A DNA stretch of 64,000 nucleotides, taken from Chitinophagales bacterium (lineage in GTDB: Bacteria; Bacteroidota; Bacteroidia; Chitinophagales; CAIODY01). The notes under the pieces are model-generated. The model had not been told where the DNA came from. It saw nothing but the letters and a program-made list of their open reading frames with translations, and did not search any database. The translations under genes were made by a program, and so were the position numbers. Shown here in pieces: positions 8,116 to 16,812 of the stretch. The DNA lies in assembly GCA_947452995.1 (NCBI GenBank), contig CANGEV010000001.1:186001-250000 (forward strand), read 5' to 3'. The stretch's first letter is position 1. Each line of letters begins with the position of its first letter.

Positions 8116-10347
8116 TTATTCCTTAACAAGTTTGAATGATTGTACTTGATTATTAATCAATACAGTGATCATATAAACTCCAGGTGTTAATGAATTAACA
8201 TCCAAAATTTGCTTATGGGTATTGTTAATCATGCGTTCCTGCTTAACTACTCTACCGCTCATATCTGTTATCAATACTTGCATAGGCATATTATCTAAGT
8301 TTGCGTGAACGAGAAACAATTGATCCGCAGTTGGATTAGGAAAAATATTTAATCCTTCTGTTTGAATATTCTCAACACCTACACCTTTAGGACAGGCCTT
8401 ATAAACCTTATTCAATAATGTTCCATTTAAATCTGTATATCGTTGAGAAAACTCTTGATAATAAAGATTGGCGGTTGTGGAGTCATGAATGAACAATTCA
8501 TTCTCGTCATTTTTAGTATCTGCAGCTGTACTCCAGTTATGAGAACCGGTTGTAACCATAGGATCACTACAAGCATCATTAGGATCGATAATAGCATACT
8601 TATGATGAAAAATGTAAGAACCCTTATCAATTAGTTCGGTTGTAATCCCTTTGTTATAAAAGTTATTAAATGGTGCAGCTGCTCCAGTACCTGATGTATC
8701 GTCCACAATCCCTGCATAGTAAGCACCATTTTTATTAATTGCTGAATCAATAATGACATAACCAATATCTGTTTTTGTCCATGACATAACCGCTGTATAG
8801 ATGTCATAGTTTGCAGTTGCCATTGCGCGTTTCAAGTTAGCGTGTGTATTGTCAGAAGGGCTAAAATAGGATTCAATATGTTTTCCGCCAATCATGTAAT
8901 CATGCGGCGTATTATTCTTTTTAGAAGCACCGAAGAAATAATTAGTATACATTTCTTCGAATTCAATGGTATAACCACGAGCTAAAGATTGATCTTGAAT
9001 GATAATCACATTATTCGCGTCAGTTAATAATTGTTGATCCGTCCAGTTAGTCGATCCAGTCCATACAGTCGCTAAATTAGGATCATTCACATCAATAACC
9101 ATGAATTTATTGTGCATGATACCATACGTTGTTGACCCAACTGGTGCAAGTTTTTTATTCGGTGTAGTGAAGGTATTCAAAACACTTCCAACACCATTGT
9201 CACATACCACACGAACATTTACGCCTCGCGCAGTTGCTGCATTTACCGCACTTATTACACCCAAATTATTGTCAATATTATAAATCGCAATATCCAAGGT
9301 TGAAACGGCACGGTTGATATACGCAATTAATGTATCATCAAAAGTTCCATTCAACTGTTGAGCCAAATGCCCGTAATGGGACGCATTATTATTGACAGGA
9401 CGATTAAAATAAACTTTAATTTTTCCGCTAGAATTTGACGCTGTAGCCATTGCAGTAATGGCAGAGAATGACGTATCGTTCGTGGCACTGATCGTCAATC
9501 CTTGAACATAATAAACGGTTGCAGGAGTTAATCCAGTTAATGAGGCTGTATGATTAGTTGTCATAGTAGCAGAAGAAACCGTTGAAGTTAATGCATTTGG
9601 AGTCAAGCCATATTTTACGATGGTATTGCCTTGATTTTGAGTAAAGAAATTAACATCAAAAGATGTGATGGTAATATTTCTTTGGTACAAAGGTGACGTG
9701 ATCAATGGTGGGTTACCAGCATAAACGATATCATTCAAATCACGCAATAATAGCTGATAAGATGTTCCTGTATAGGTACCTACATTGTATTCACTTAAAA
9801 TACCAATCACATCAACAGGACCTACAGGAATAGTAGTTCCTACTAAGTTACTAGCATTATTGATACGAATATCTTCTTGCGTTCCATTATGTGTAATCAC
9901 ATAATTCGTATTTCCGGCAAATGTGCCTGCAGCGGAGAAGGTTACATTATTAATTCGAATAAGGCGACTTTCATTTGCTTCTACGTAACCTGCAAGTGCA
10001 GAAGTTACTAATGGAGCAGGAACAGTTTTACCACTTGCAATAACGTTAGCGGAGAAACTAGGCGAAACAATTTCGATCAATCCATTAAAATTGGAAATCG
10101 AACCAGAAATGGAAACGCTATCTCCCCTTTTTACATTGGATAATAAGGTTCCGCTGTATGCAGCGATTCCTCCTGTTGCATCTTGAAAATAACGTGTTGT
10201 AGTTCCAAGTTCTGAACCATTCGTCACGATACCATTAACCGTTACGACTGTTCCTACAGCTGAGTTGTGTGCTGCTGTTGCAGAAATTTGAGCATTCAAC
10301 TTTGTAAAGCTCATAGCTGCAAGAAAAAGTAATGTAATTTTTTTCAT
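8116..10347 (-). CDS. Secreted phospholipase-D-like protein with FN3 domain and T9SS sorting signal
   Basis: About 743 residues from the ATG at 10347 (MKKITLLFLAAMSF signal); an in-frame ATG at 10374 would add nine residues. Order: OB-fold-like nucleic-acid-binding region (about 20-210), fibronectin type III-like segment (about 215-305), two PLD domains, T9SS type A sorting domain (last about 80 residues, IFPNPTADQ onward). Numbered from 10374, the two HKD motifs are H421-N-K423...D428 and H590-H-K592...D597. Both are followed by GS-x-NW (GSTNW, GSHNW), typical of PLD-superfamily nucleases and phospholipases. The enzyme is probably exported to the cell surface or medium; substrate (DNA, RNA or lipid) is not evident. 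The N-terminal half resembles OB-fold regions found in secreted Bacteroidota nucleases. Single gene, minus strand. Confidence 0.88.
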   Translation of the reverse strand: MKKITLLFLAAMSFTKLNAQISATAAHNSAVGTVVTVNGIVTNGSELGTTTRYFQDATGGIAAYSGTLLSNVKRGDSVSISGSISNFNGLIEIVSPSFSANVIASGKTVPAPLVTSALAGYVEANESRLIRINNVTFSAAGTFAGNTNYVITHNGTQEDIRINNASNLVGTTIPVGPVDVIGILSEYNVGTYTGTSYQLLLRDLNDIVYAGNPPLITSPLYQRNITITSFDVNFFTQNQGNTIVKYGLTPNALTSTVSSATMTTNHTASLTGLTPATVYYVQGLTISATNDTSFSAITAMATASNSSGKIKVYFNRPVNNNASHYGHLAQQLNGTFDDTLIAYINRAVSTLDIAIYNIDNNLGVISAVNAATARGVNVRVVCDNGVGSVLNTFTTPNKKLAPVGSTTYGIMHNKFMVIDVNDPNLATVWTGSTNWTDQQLLTDANNVIIIQDQSLARGYTIEFEEMYTNYFFGASKKNNTPHDYMIGGKHIESYFSPSDNTHANLKRAMATANYDIYTAVMSWTKTDIGYVIIDSAINKNGAYYAGIVDDTSGTGAAAPFNNFYNKGITTELIDKGSYIFHHKYAIIDPNDACSDPMVTTGSHNWSTAADTKNDENELFIHDSTTANLYYQEFSQRYTDLNGTLLNKVYKACPKGVGVENIQTEGLNIFPNPTADQLFLVHANLDNMPMQVLITDMSGRVVKQERMINNTHKQILDVNSLTPGVYMITVLINNQVQSFKLVKE

Positions 10348-10429
10348 TCGTCTATTATGATTTTGCGACCACAAGTTAATAAAAATGTAGACATTTGACA
10401 GGCAGATAATTGTTAATTCAAGTCAATCT

Positions 10430-10442
10430 TAACTTTATACCG
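10430..10442 (+). promoter_or_regulatory. -7-like box directly before a start codon (predicted leaderless)
   Basis: TAACTTTA (10430-10437) followed by 5 nt and the ATG at 10443. The box lies downstream of the alternative ATG at 10410, which favours the 10443 start. Confidence 0.55.
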
Positions 10443-11477
10443 ATGAAACAGATTTGGAGCTTAGTGATCCTTTTGGCTACGTTATTATTTGGATGCGAAG
10501 GTCACGCATCCTTTAATTCGCACAAACAGAGCGATAGCTTAAAACTTAGCAGCCAAATTTGGCAATCCGTTATGGTTACACAAGCCAATCAGTATATGAT
10601 TTTATTGGATCCTCATGGAGAAGCTGAAATGATCTTGAATAAATATTCTTCGCTTGCTAAAAAGAATAAAACAAGTTTGTTTGCTACTAAATACATTTAC
10701 AATGGTATGCCTTCTGAAAGAGTCAGTCAAATTATTGATTCATTAGTTGTTTCATTACATCAATTAAACTCCGCAAATAAAATTATACTCGCAGGATTTA
10801 GTGGAGGTGCTAAATACGCTCAGTATTATGCCTCTAGCCATTCACACATAGATCGCTTAATTTTATGTGGTGCTATTTCTGAACAGAAAACACCCATTAT
10901 CCCATGTCTCCTATTTTGTGGGGAACGGGACATGAATTACGCATCCATGTGCTTACAACAATCAGAAAACTATTATAAAATAGTTTGGCCAGGATCGCAT
11001 GCTTGGCCTGATACGAACACCTTCAAGCTTGCCTTTAAAAGTGTAGTTAGTTGGGGCTTTGAAAGGAATAAAAGTCTTAAACCTGACGCGAAACAATTGG
11101 AAAAGGAATTGCAACTACAAAGGTCTTATTTGGAGCAGTATGGCAGTTTTTCAGATATGGATTGGACTCAAATTGTACACCATTTATCAATGAGTGATAC
11201 AGACCTAATTGCAATCCGCTGTAAAGGAGTTTTATCCATGACTAGTTATTTATATACTGATCATTTTATTAAAACAGGCCAGCTAACGCAAGCTGCTAAA
11301 TATTGTCAAAGATATCTGGACGTAGACCCTAGCAATGCAGACGCCTTTTATTTCAAAGCTTTGATAGAGGCGAAGCAAGGAAAGAAAATAGAATCTAAAA
11401 CGAGCTTCGCAAAAGCCCTTAGCCTAGGTTGGCATGAGACAGCAGACAAGAAAAAATCAACTGAATTGACATTTTAA
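10443..11477 (+). CDS. Lipoprotein: alpha/beta-hydrolase domain followed by TPR-like repeats
   Basis: 344 residues from ATG 10443; a lipoprotein signal ends at Cys in LLFGCEG. The first two thirds look like an alpha/beta hydrolase: a GFSGGA nucleophile elbow, an acidic residue in CGERDMNY, and a His in WPGSHAWPD. The last about 90 residues read as a TPR pair (AAKYCQRYLDVDPSNADAFY). An upstream ATG at 10410 would put unrelated residues before the signal and lies before the probable promoter, so it was rejected. Its 3' end overlaps the convergent TolC-family gene by 4 nt. Substrate unknown; likely anchored on the periplasmic face of a membrane. Confidence 0.75.
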   Translation: MKQIWSLVILLATLLFGCEGHASFNSHKQSDSLKLSSQIWQSVMVTQANQYMILLDPHGEAEMILNKYSSLAKKNKTSLFATKYIYNGMPSERVSQIIDSLVVSLHQLNSANKIILAGFSGGAKYAQYYASSHSHIDRLILCGAISEQKTPIIPCLLFCGERDMNYASMCLQQSENYYKIVWPGSHAWPDTNTFKLAFKSVVSWGFERNKSLKPDAKQLEKELQLQRSYLEQYGSFSDMDWTQIVHHLSMSDTDLIAIRCKGVLSMTSYLYTDHFIKTGQLTQAAKYCQRYLDVDPSNADAFYFKALIEAKQGKKIESKTSFAKALSLGWHETADKKKSTELTF

Positions 11478-12820
11478 TACAAAGGTCTGCCTAAATAAAA
11501 ATCGACAATTTTAGTCTTTAACATCAAATCGTATTTCGAGGAGACCAAATCTGATTGTGACTTTGCCAAATTATTTTTTGCTGTATTAAATTCAAGCGTA
11601 TTGATAATTCCAGCATTAAACTTCTTGGTATTTGCTTCATAAGCAGCACTCATTGAGCGAGCATATTTTTCTGTCGATTCAAATTTGGCTAACGCAGCTT
11701 TCCAATTGGCAATAGCTTGGGTTATTTCTTGCTGTAAGCTTAGTTCGGCAGATTGTAAATTATAGGAGGCGTTTAATTCTCCAAGGCGAGCTTTTTGAAA
11801 TGAATAATGGGTTTGCATTCCATTAAAAATGGGGACGCTTAAACTAACACCAATAGCCTTACCATAATTTTGATTTATTTGATCATTAAAGCTAATTTTC
11901 GTAGGATGAAAGGGATCCTTGGTATAATCCATCATAATGCTTGAGTAGGATGTGCGGATACTTCCAAAAACGTTCAGGGAAGGATAAAATGCTGCACGAC
12001 GAACGTAGGTTTGTTTGCGCGCTTCTAGTAAACGAATTTGCTGAGAAATGATATACGGTTGCGTTTTACGAGCAAATTCAAAAACTTCTGTTGGATCAGC
12101 ACTAGGTATTTTAACGGCATCTAAATTAAAATGCATAGTATCAACTTGAATATCCATATTCATAGGCAATTGCAATAGTTGAATCAATTTTAACTTCGCA
12201 AGGGTATAGCTATTTTGAGCTCCTACTAAGTTAGTTTCTTCATTTGCATATTGCGCATCAACATCCAATAAACTTAATTCTGAAACATTCCCAACCTCCA
12301 CCAAACGTGCTGTACGTGATTTTTGTTGACCTGTTAATTCTAACTGTCGTGCAGCAATATCAGCTTGTTCTTTTGTATAAAGCACATTCAAATAAGCGAT
12401 GGCGATGTTCATTGAGACGTCATTCTGTGCTTTTTTTAGATCTTGCAAACTCGCCTGCCATTCTAAAGAGGCTACTTGACGTTGATATTGCTTTTGACCT
12501 CCATTAAACAAGGTCGCCGAACTACTCAAATTAAAACTGTTTGATTGAATTTGGCGATTCGAAACATAAATATTTGTCGTAGGATCGATACCTCTACCAA
12601 AGTTATAAGCATGACTAGCGTCTGCATTCAAAGAAGGCAAGGTATTATACTTTGCAGTTTGGTAAGTATAATTGGAGGACAAAGCAGCAATACCAGCTTG
12701 TTTGATTTGAAGATTATTTTCCATTGCATAACTGATACAACGTTTCAAATCCCAAATTGCTTGCGCATTTATTTGATGACTGAACATTGCCAAGACAAAA
12801 AGTACACGAAGGATTTTCAT
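11474..12820 (-). CDS. TolC-family outer-membrane efflux protein
   Basis: 448 residues with a signal peptide (MKILRVLFVLAMFSHQINAQ) and two outer-membrane-efflux-protein repeats, each rich in long coiled-coil helices (such as QARLGELNASYNLQSAELSLQQEIT). The N-terminus WDLKRCISYAMENNLQIKQA is the usual TolC-family opening. In tripartite pumps or type I exporters it forms the outer-membrane channel. No membrane-fusion or inner-membrane pump gene is adjacent, so its partner is elsewhere. It follows lipB by 28 nt but has its own TAGGTTTG box 4 nt before the ATG. The 3' end overlaps the convergent gene by 4 nt. Confidence 0.92.
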   Translation of the reverse strand: MKILRVLFVLAMFSHQINAQAIWDLKRCISYAMENNLQIKQAGIAALSSNYTYQTAKYNTLPSLNADASHAYNFGRGIDPTTNIYVSNRQIQSNSFNLSSSATLFNGGQKQYQRQVASLEWQASLQDLKKAQNDVSMNIAIAYLNVLYTKEQADIAARQLELTGQQKSRTARLVEVGNVSELSLLDVDAQYANEETNLVGAQNSYTLAKLKLIQLLQLPMNMDIQVDTMHFNLDAVKIPSADPTEVFEFARKTQPYIISQQIRLLEARKQTYVRRAAFYPSLNVFGSIRTSYSSIMMDYTKDPFHPTKISFNDQINQNYGKAIGVSLSVPIFNGMQTHYSFQKARLGELNASYNLQSAELSLQQEITQAIANWKAALAKFESTEKYARSMSAAYEANTKKFNAGIINTLEFNTAKNNLAKSQSDLVSSKYDLMLKTKIVDFYLGRPLY

Positions 12821-12832
12821 AGAACAAACCTA
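12821..12832 (-). promoter_or_regulatory. -7-like box directly before the TolC-family gene (predicted leaderless)
   Basis: TAGGTTTG (12832-12825) perfectly matches TAnnTTTG, then TTCT, then the ATG at 12820. No convincing -33 element is visible, and the site lies just before the end of lipB. Confidence 0.55.
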
Positions 12833-12848
12833 CAAAATAAACTCGAAA

Positions 12849-13586
12849 TTAATTCGTGTATTGCGTACCCCATTCAACGCCAAAAACTTTGGCAAAATTC
12901 TCCCGAATTAATCCTTTGACCTCTTCCATATCTACTGAATGTCCTAGCTCTTTCTCTATGGAGGTAACCTGCTTACCTACTATACCACAAGGGACAATTA
13001 AATCGAAATAGGTCAAATCAGTATTAACATTTAAGGCCCATCCATGCATAGTCACCCATCTACTACATCGAACACCTAAGGCACAAATTTTACGTGCCTT
13101 GGCGGGATGATCAGCCTCCAACCAAACGCCAGTTTCCCCTTTACTACGTTCGCCTTTCAATCCATAATGCGCAATAGTAAGAATCATTACATCCTCTAGT
13201 GAACGCATATATTTTCCGATATCGGTAAAGAAATTATCCAAATCTAAAATCGGATAGCCGACGCATTGAGCAGGACCATGAAACGTGATATCGCCGCCTC
13301 TATTCGTCTGAAAAAATGAAATTTTTCGCTGATTAAGTAAATCTGTAGATGCTAGTAAATGATTCATTTTGCCTGCCTTCCCAATTGTAAACACAGGTGG
13401 GTGTTCTACAAAAAGTAAATGATTAGGCGTTATTTCAGGCTGATGCGCATCACCGTTGATCTCCGCTTGACGATTTCTTGATTTTATTTCTAAAATCTCA
13501 TTAAAAAGCTTCTCTTGATAATCCCAAGCAGAGCGATAGTCTAGAACTCCTAAATCTTGAAAAAAAACACTGTTATTTTTCATCAC
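12849..13586 (-). CDS. lipB: Lipoyl(octanoyl) transferase LipB
   Basis: 245 residues. It moves octanoate from acyl carrier protein to lipoyl domains; LipA then inserts sulfur. Family motifs are RGGDITFHGP (96-105), the lysine K166 in RKICALG, HGWALNV (181-187) and the cysteine C200 in VPCGIVGKQVTS, the acyl-thioester residue. There is an N-terminal extension of about 30 residues before the core. It overlaps iscX by 4 nt (ATGA), indicating translational coupling in a mqnA-iscX-lipB string. That neighbourhood ties it to Fe-S-dependent cofactor synthesis. Confidence 0.96.
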   Translation of the reverse strand: MMKNNSVFFQDLGVLDYRSAWDYQEKLFNEILEIKSRNRQAEINGDAHQPEITPNHLLFVEHPPVFTIGKAGKMNHLLASTDLLNQRKISFFQTNRGGDITFHGPAQCVGYPILDLDNFFTDIGKYMRSLEDVMILTIAHYGLKGERSKGETGVWLEADHPAKARKICALGVRCSRWVTMHGWALNVNTDLTYFDLIVPCGIVGKQVTSIEKELGHSVDMEEVKGLIRENFAKVFGVEWGTQYTN

Positions 13587-13816
13587 TTTTGATTATCTCG
13601 CCATTCATAAACCCAAGAGGATTGAATCATTTCTAAATGACCTTCATTGCACTCTTCTCGTTTCCCAATAAAGCTTGGCAAGCTCAAAACCCATTCTACC
13701 AATTCAGTAAAGCGAATTCGGTAAATTTTGCTTTCGGTAAAATCATCTCCAAACTTTTCATAAAGTTTGATAGCGATATCTTCATAATCATTCCAACGAA
13801 TATCTGGCTCAATCAT
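13583..13816 (-). CDS. iscX: Fe-S assembly protein IscX
   Basis: 77-residue acidic protein of the IscX (YfhJ) family: IRWNDYEDIAIKLYEKFGD near the start and RIRFTELVEWVLSLPSF in the middle are the two diagnostic helices, and it ends near SWVYEWRD. In other bacteria IscX binds the desulfurase IscS and iron and tunes cluster assembly. Here it is not beside an isc operon: it overlaps mqnA by 8 nt upstream and lipB by 4 nt downstream. The link to lipB fits the need of LipA for Fe-S clusters (inference). Confidence 0.85.
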   Translation of the reverse strand: MIEPDIRWNDYEDIAIKLYEKFGDDFTESKIYRIRFTELVEWVLSLPSFIGKREECNEGHLEMIQSSWVYEWRDNQK

Positions 13817-14555
13817 AATTTTTTGATTTTTCTAAGAACAAATGTATGGCTTTTAATTTCTCGGTGTCTAAATTATAGTTAATACAACTAAAATAATAAT
13901 CTTGGAAATCAATTTCCGGATGCAATAGATGCATTTTCGCTGCAACGGAAGTCCTATTATCAATTCCAATGGTAAGAGCCTTGTTAAACACTTGACATTG
14001 AAATGGTGTCAAGGATCCGTTTTGAACCCAAAGTGCGAAGACGAAAGGCAAGCCTGTATATTTATTCCAAGCATCCGCTAAATCATATTGATAACTGTAT
14101 TGATTTAACATTGGAAATGTTTTATCCCCAATGCAGAGTAGCGCTTCATTTAAAAGTAATTCCCCTTTGAATTCTTGCATGCTCTTCAAAGCAGGTGACA
14201 AATGCCAAAATTCAGCTAAAAGAATTTTCAACAATTTAACACTGGAACGACTATCTGTATCCAGATAAATGCAATCTATTTGTTCTAAAGGCTTTTGAGC
14301 AAATACAGCAACCGTTTTTACTGCGGCGTTCGCACCGATGCAAAAATCACTAACAATTTGATACTCCCCAATCGAATCCAAAGCCCCTACGGGAACAATT
14401 GCAACGTCGACGTCACCATTTTTAAAGTATTGGGCGCAAACAGAAGGTACTGCTTTAATTATTTCAAATTCATTCTCAAAAGCATGATAAGTATTCATCC
14501 CTTCGAGGAATGGAGCAGTATTTAAATAATTGATTAAGGCAACCTTCTTTTTCAA
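13809..14555 (-). CDS. mqnA: Chorismate dehydratase MqnA (futalosine menaquinone pathway)
   Basis: 248 residues, MqnA/MqnD family. It catalyses the first step of the futalosine route, chorismate to 3-enolpyruvylbenzoate. The N-terminus VALINYLNTAPFLEGMN is the family's NYLN signature, DVAIVPVGAL and DSRSSVKLL are further conserved stretches, and the length is typical. A periplasmic-binding-protein-like fold without signal peptide fits a cytoplasmic enzyme. It lies 3 nt after the MORN-like gene and overlaps iscX. Other mqn genes are not in the window. Its presence indicates menaquinone made by the alternative pathway. Confidence 0.92.
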   Translation of the reverse strand: MKKKVALINYLNTAPFLEGMNTYHAFENEFEIIKAVPSVCAQYFKNGDVDVAIVPVGALDSIGEYQIVSDFCIGANAAVKTVAVFAQKPLEQIDCIYLDTDSRSSVKLLKILLAEFWHLSPALKSMQEFKGELLLNEALLCIGDKTFPMLNQYSYQYDLADAWNKYTGLPFVFALWVQNGSLTPFQCQVFNKALTIGIDNRTSVAAKMHLLHPEIDFQDYYFSCINYNLDTEKLKAIHLFLEKSKNYD

Positions 14556-14558
14556 GAC

Positions 14559-15350
14559 TTATTTTTTCTTTTCTTCCGCCTCTGCTGTTTGATTTAACCA
14601 AGATTCAGCCACAATATTTCCATCCTTATAAACGAGCTTTTTATACGGTTCTGAACCATATTTTTCAGCATAAAAGAGCCATTCTCCCTCTTCTTTTCCA
14701 TTCAAAAACTGCCCTGCTTTCACGATATTTCCTTTGGCATCATAAAGCGTACATTTGCCATTGTTAATATCATTAGCGTAATTGTATTCTCCAAGAGGTT
14801 TTCCGCCTTGATAGTACCATTTAGTGATCCCATTTTTTTTACCCATGCTCCAATTCGATTCTTCTTGGCGTGTTCCATCATCATAATTAAGTACTTTTTT
14901 GCCATTTAATAATCCGGCAGAATAAGATGCATAACTTTTAATCTTTCCACCATTATGATAGGTGATGGCAAAACCATCCAATTTACCTTCCACATAATGT
15001 TCTTCTTTCATTATAAATCCACTGTGATCAAAGGTCATTACTAATCCATTTACGACGCCATTATGGTACTCCATTAAAGATCTTGGAGAGCCTGTTTCAT
15101 AATACATTTTCCAAAGCCCTTCTTTTTTACCATTTAATAAATCGCCCTGTTCAAGTGGTAAATCGCCCTTCTTAACAAGAAAATGTTTAAGTTTTGTATT
15201 TACTTTATCAGTAACACTCATAGTATCTGGTTTTACGACAATAGCCTTTGAAGCGATTGGAGCAAGATTGCTTGTCTGCGCTGATAGATTTAAATTATTC
15301 AATCCAAACAAAACGAAAAAAAGAATTAGTTTTTTCATATACATCTTCAT
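14559..15350 (-). CDS. Secreted MORN/YwqK-like repeat protein
   Basis: 263 residues with a signal peptide (KLILFFVLFGLNNLNLSAQ). From about residue 75 it has at least six repeats of the type NGK-x-x-G-x-W-x-x-Y with aromatic and Gly positions about 22-24 residues apart, as in YwqK/MORN-repeat proteins. There is no catalytic motif. Such proteins are common in Bacteroidota and of uncertain role; the 'antitoxin' label carried by relatives is not supported here. It heads the string to mqnA, separated by 3 nt. The stacked start MKMYMKK leaves the exact start open by a few residues. Confidence 0.75.
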   Translation of the reverse strand: MKMYMKKLILFFVLFGLNNLNLSAQTSNLAPIASKAIVVKPDTMSVTDKVNTKLKHFLVKKGDLPLEQGDLLNGKKEGLWKMYYETGSPRSLMEYHNGVVNGLVMTFDHSGFIMKEEHYVEGKLDGFAITYHNGGKIKSYASYSAGLLNGKKVLNYDDGTRQEESNWSMGKKNGITKWYYQGGKPLGEYNYANDINNGKCTLYDAKGNIVKAGQFLNGKEEGEWLFYAEKYGSEPYKKLVYKDGNIVAESWLNQTAEAEEKKK

Positions 15351-15361
15351 TTTAAGTCAAA

Positions 15362-15722
15362 CATGTCAGTCGATAAGCCGGGTTCTGTCTAATTCCGGAT
15401 TCGGAACGAGGCTATCATTTATCTTGGATGTTTGTCGCCAAACACCTCTAACGACCTACCCACCCAACTCGAGCGAGTAGCCCTCAAACGTTGGTATATT
15501 TGGTCTTTCAGCCCGCAAGGTTTCATCTCCAACTATATCACTATAGCCAGACGAGAGCTCTTACCTCTCATTTTCACCCTTACCCTAACGCAAGCGTTAA
15601 GGCGGTTATTTTCTGTACGACTAGCTGTCTGATGCGAACATCAGCCTTCCCGTTAGGAAGTGCGGTACTCTACGCTGCCCGGACTTTCCTCCCCGACGAA
15701 TCGGAGCGATAGCCTGACTGAC
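15362..15722 (-). ncRNA. rnpB: RNase P RNA, bacterial class A
   Basis: Minus-strand RNA of about 360 nt. Near the 5' end it has the invariant GAGGAAAGTCCGGGC core (complement of about 15677-15692), and near the 3' end GACAGAACCCGGCTTATC. The two ends pair as P1 (GTCAGTC at 15722-15716 with GACTGAC at 15371-15365). This is the catalytic RNA that removes tRNA 5' leaders. It lies between the DUF2027/Smr gene and the MORN-like gene on the same strand. Ends are accurate to a few nucleotides. Confidence 0.95.
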
Positions 15723-15749
15723 AATACAAAAGTAAGAAAAGGAAATGAC

Positions 15750-16766
15750 TTAACGTAAGTAAACGAATGTAGCACCGAAACCATAGTTGGGATGATATTC
15801 ATTATTATAGGATCGTACAGCAGGTGTCTGACGGAGTATATCCCATATTTCTTGACGAAGTTTACCTTTGCCAATACCATGAATAACTGTCAGTTTTTCT
15901 CTGTGATGAGCAATGGCGTCATCGAGGGTATGTTTAAAATGATTCAACTGTACTTTAATCATTTCAGCATTAGACATTCCTTTGGGATTATCTACTAAAC
16001 ATTCAATATGCAGATCGATTACATCGGGAACGAAGAAATAGGCATGCTTTTGCTGAGGCTGAACCATTTTATTTTCAGCGAGTTTGCGTTGCAGTTGTTT
16101 TTTTAGCGCCGGAGTAATAACAATTTCTTGATTCGGACGACTAGGTATTTCAGAAAGGAAACCAAGCTTATAATTATAGGCGGTATTTTCCAATACAGGC
16201 GTTGATGACAAATCCTTAAAAAATGATTTTGGTCGAATTTTAATTCGCTTGAATAATTGTAAAAGAGGATGAGAACGATGTTCAATAATTACTTCTATTT
16301 CCGGATTTTCATTCAATTCATCATATGCAATATCACCCAAATGATAAATATAACGCCGTGATAATGGGCTTTTCAGATGCATATACAACTCCCCCATTAA
16401 ATATAATTTAAATTCAAATCGGATATCGTCGTTTGTATCATTGACCAGCATCATATCAAAGTATTCACCACCCTCCTTACTTGAAACGGGAACAAAACTC
16501 AGGTAAAAGCCAGACTGTACTTCTTTGCCATATTTCTGAAAGTACAAATCCTCGTCCGACCAAATTTCTTTAGCTTCTGCTTCTACAACTTTTTGGTCTT
16601 GTTTTTGGTATAAATCAACATCCTCTTTGTAAACAGGTACTTCTAAATCATTTACACGAACTTTGAGCATAAACATATCTACAAAATCCACAACAACTGC
16701 TTCTTCTTGCGTATGTTTGAGCCAAACATGGTCACCTAATTTATATTTAATCTTATTTTCGCGCAT
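15750..16766 (-). CDS. DUF2027 / Smr-domain protein
   Basis: 338 residues. The N-terminal region (about 1-70) is a small beta domain, followed by a DUF2027 beta-sandwich (about 75-190, with FYLSFVPV and FEFKLYLMG). The last about 85 residues are a Smr domain with DLHIE in place of DLHGL, HGIGKGKLR (the HGxGxGxLR loop), and C-terminal GATFVYLR. Smr domains of MutS2 and yeast relatives nick nucleic acids, so a nuclease role is plausible but the His in the first motif is altered to Ile. It is cytoplasmic, with no signal. A TTACTTTG box lies upstream, and rnpB follows 27 nt downstream. Confidence 0.85.
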   Translation of the reverse strand: MRENKIKYKLGDHVWLKHTQEEAVVVDFVDMFMLKVRVNDLEVPVYKEDVDLYQKQDQKVVEAEAKEIWSDEDLYFQKYGKEVQSGFYLSFVPVSSKEGGEYFDMMLVNDTNDDIRFEFKLYLMGELYMHLKSPLSRRYIYHLGDIAYDELNENPEIEVIIEHRSHPLLQLFKRIKIRPKSFFKDLSSTPVLENTAYNYKLGFLSEIPSRPNQEIVITPALKKQLQRKLAENKMVQPQQKHAYFFVPDVIDLHIECLVDNPKGMSNAEMIKVQLNHFKHTLDDAIAHHREKLTVIHGIGKGKLRQEIWDILRQTPAVRSYNNEYHPNYGFGATFVYLR

Positions 16767-16812
16767 AACTAAACACGTGCAAAGTAAAAAAAATCATTGT
16801 CTATTCTTTACT

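Noticed and set aside
14559-15350. Toxin-antitoxin role for the MORN/YwqK-like protein
   Set aside because: It has a signal peptide and no neighbouring toxin gene; the 'antitoxin' name of YwqK relatives is not supported here.
15432-15712. Small plus-strand frames (15432-15632, 15491-15712)
   Set aside because: They fall wholly within the RNase P RNA gene.
16663-16812. Upstream start for the NamZ gene at 16663
   Set aside because: The extra 50 residues overlap the divergent Smr gene; ATG 16813 gives a proper signal peptide.
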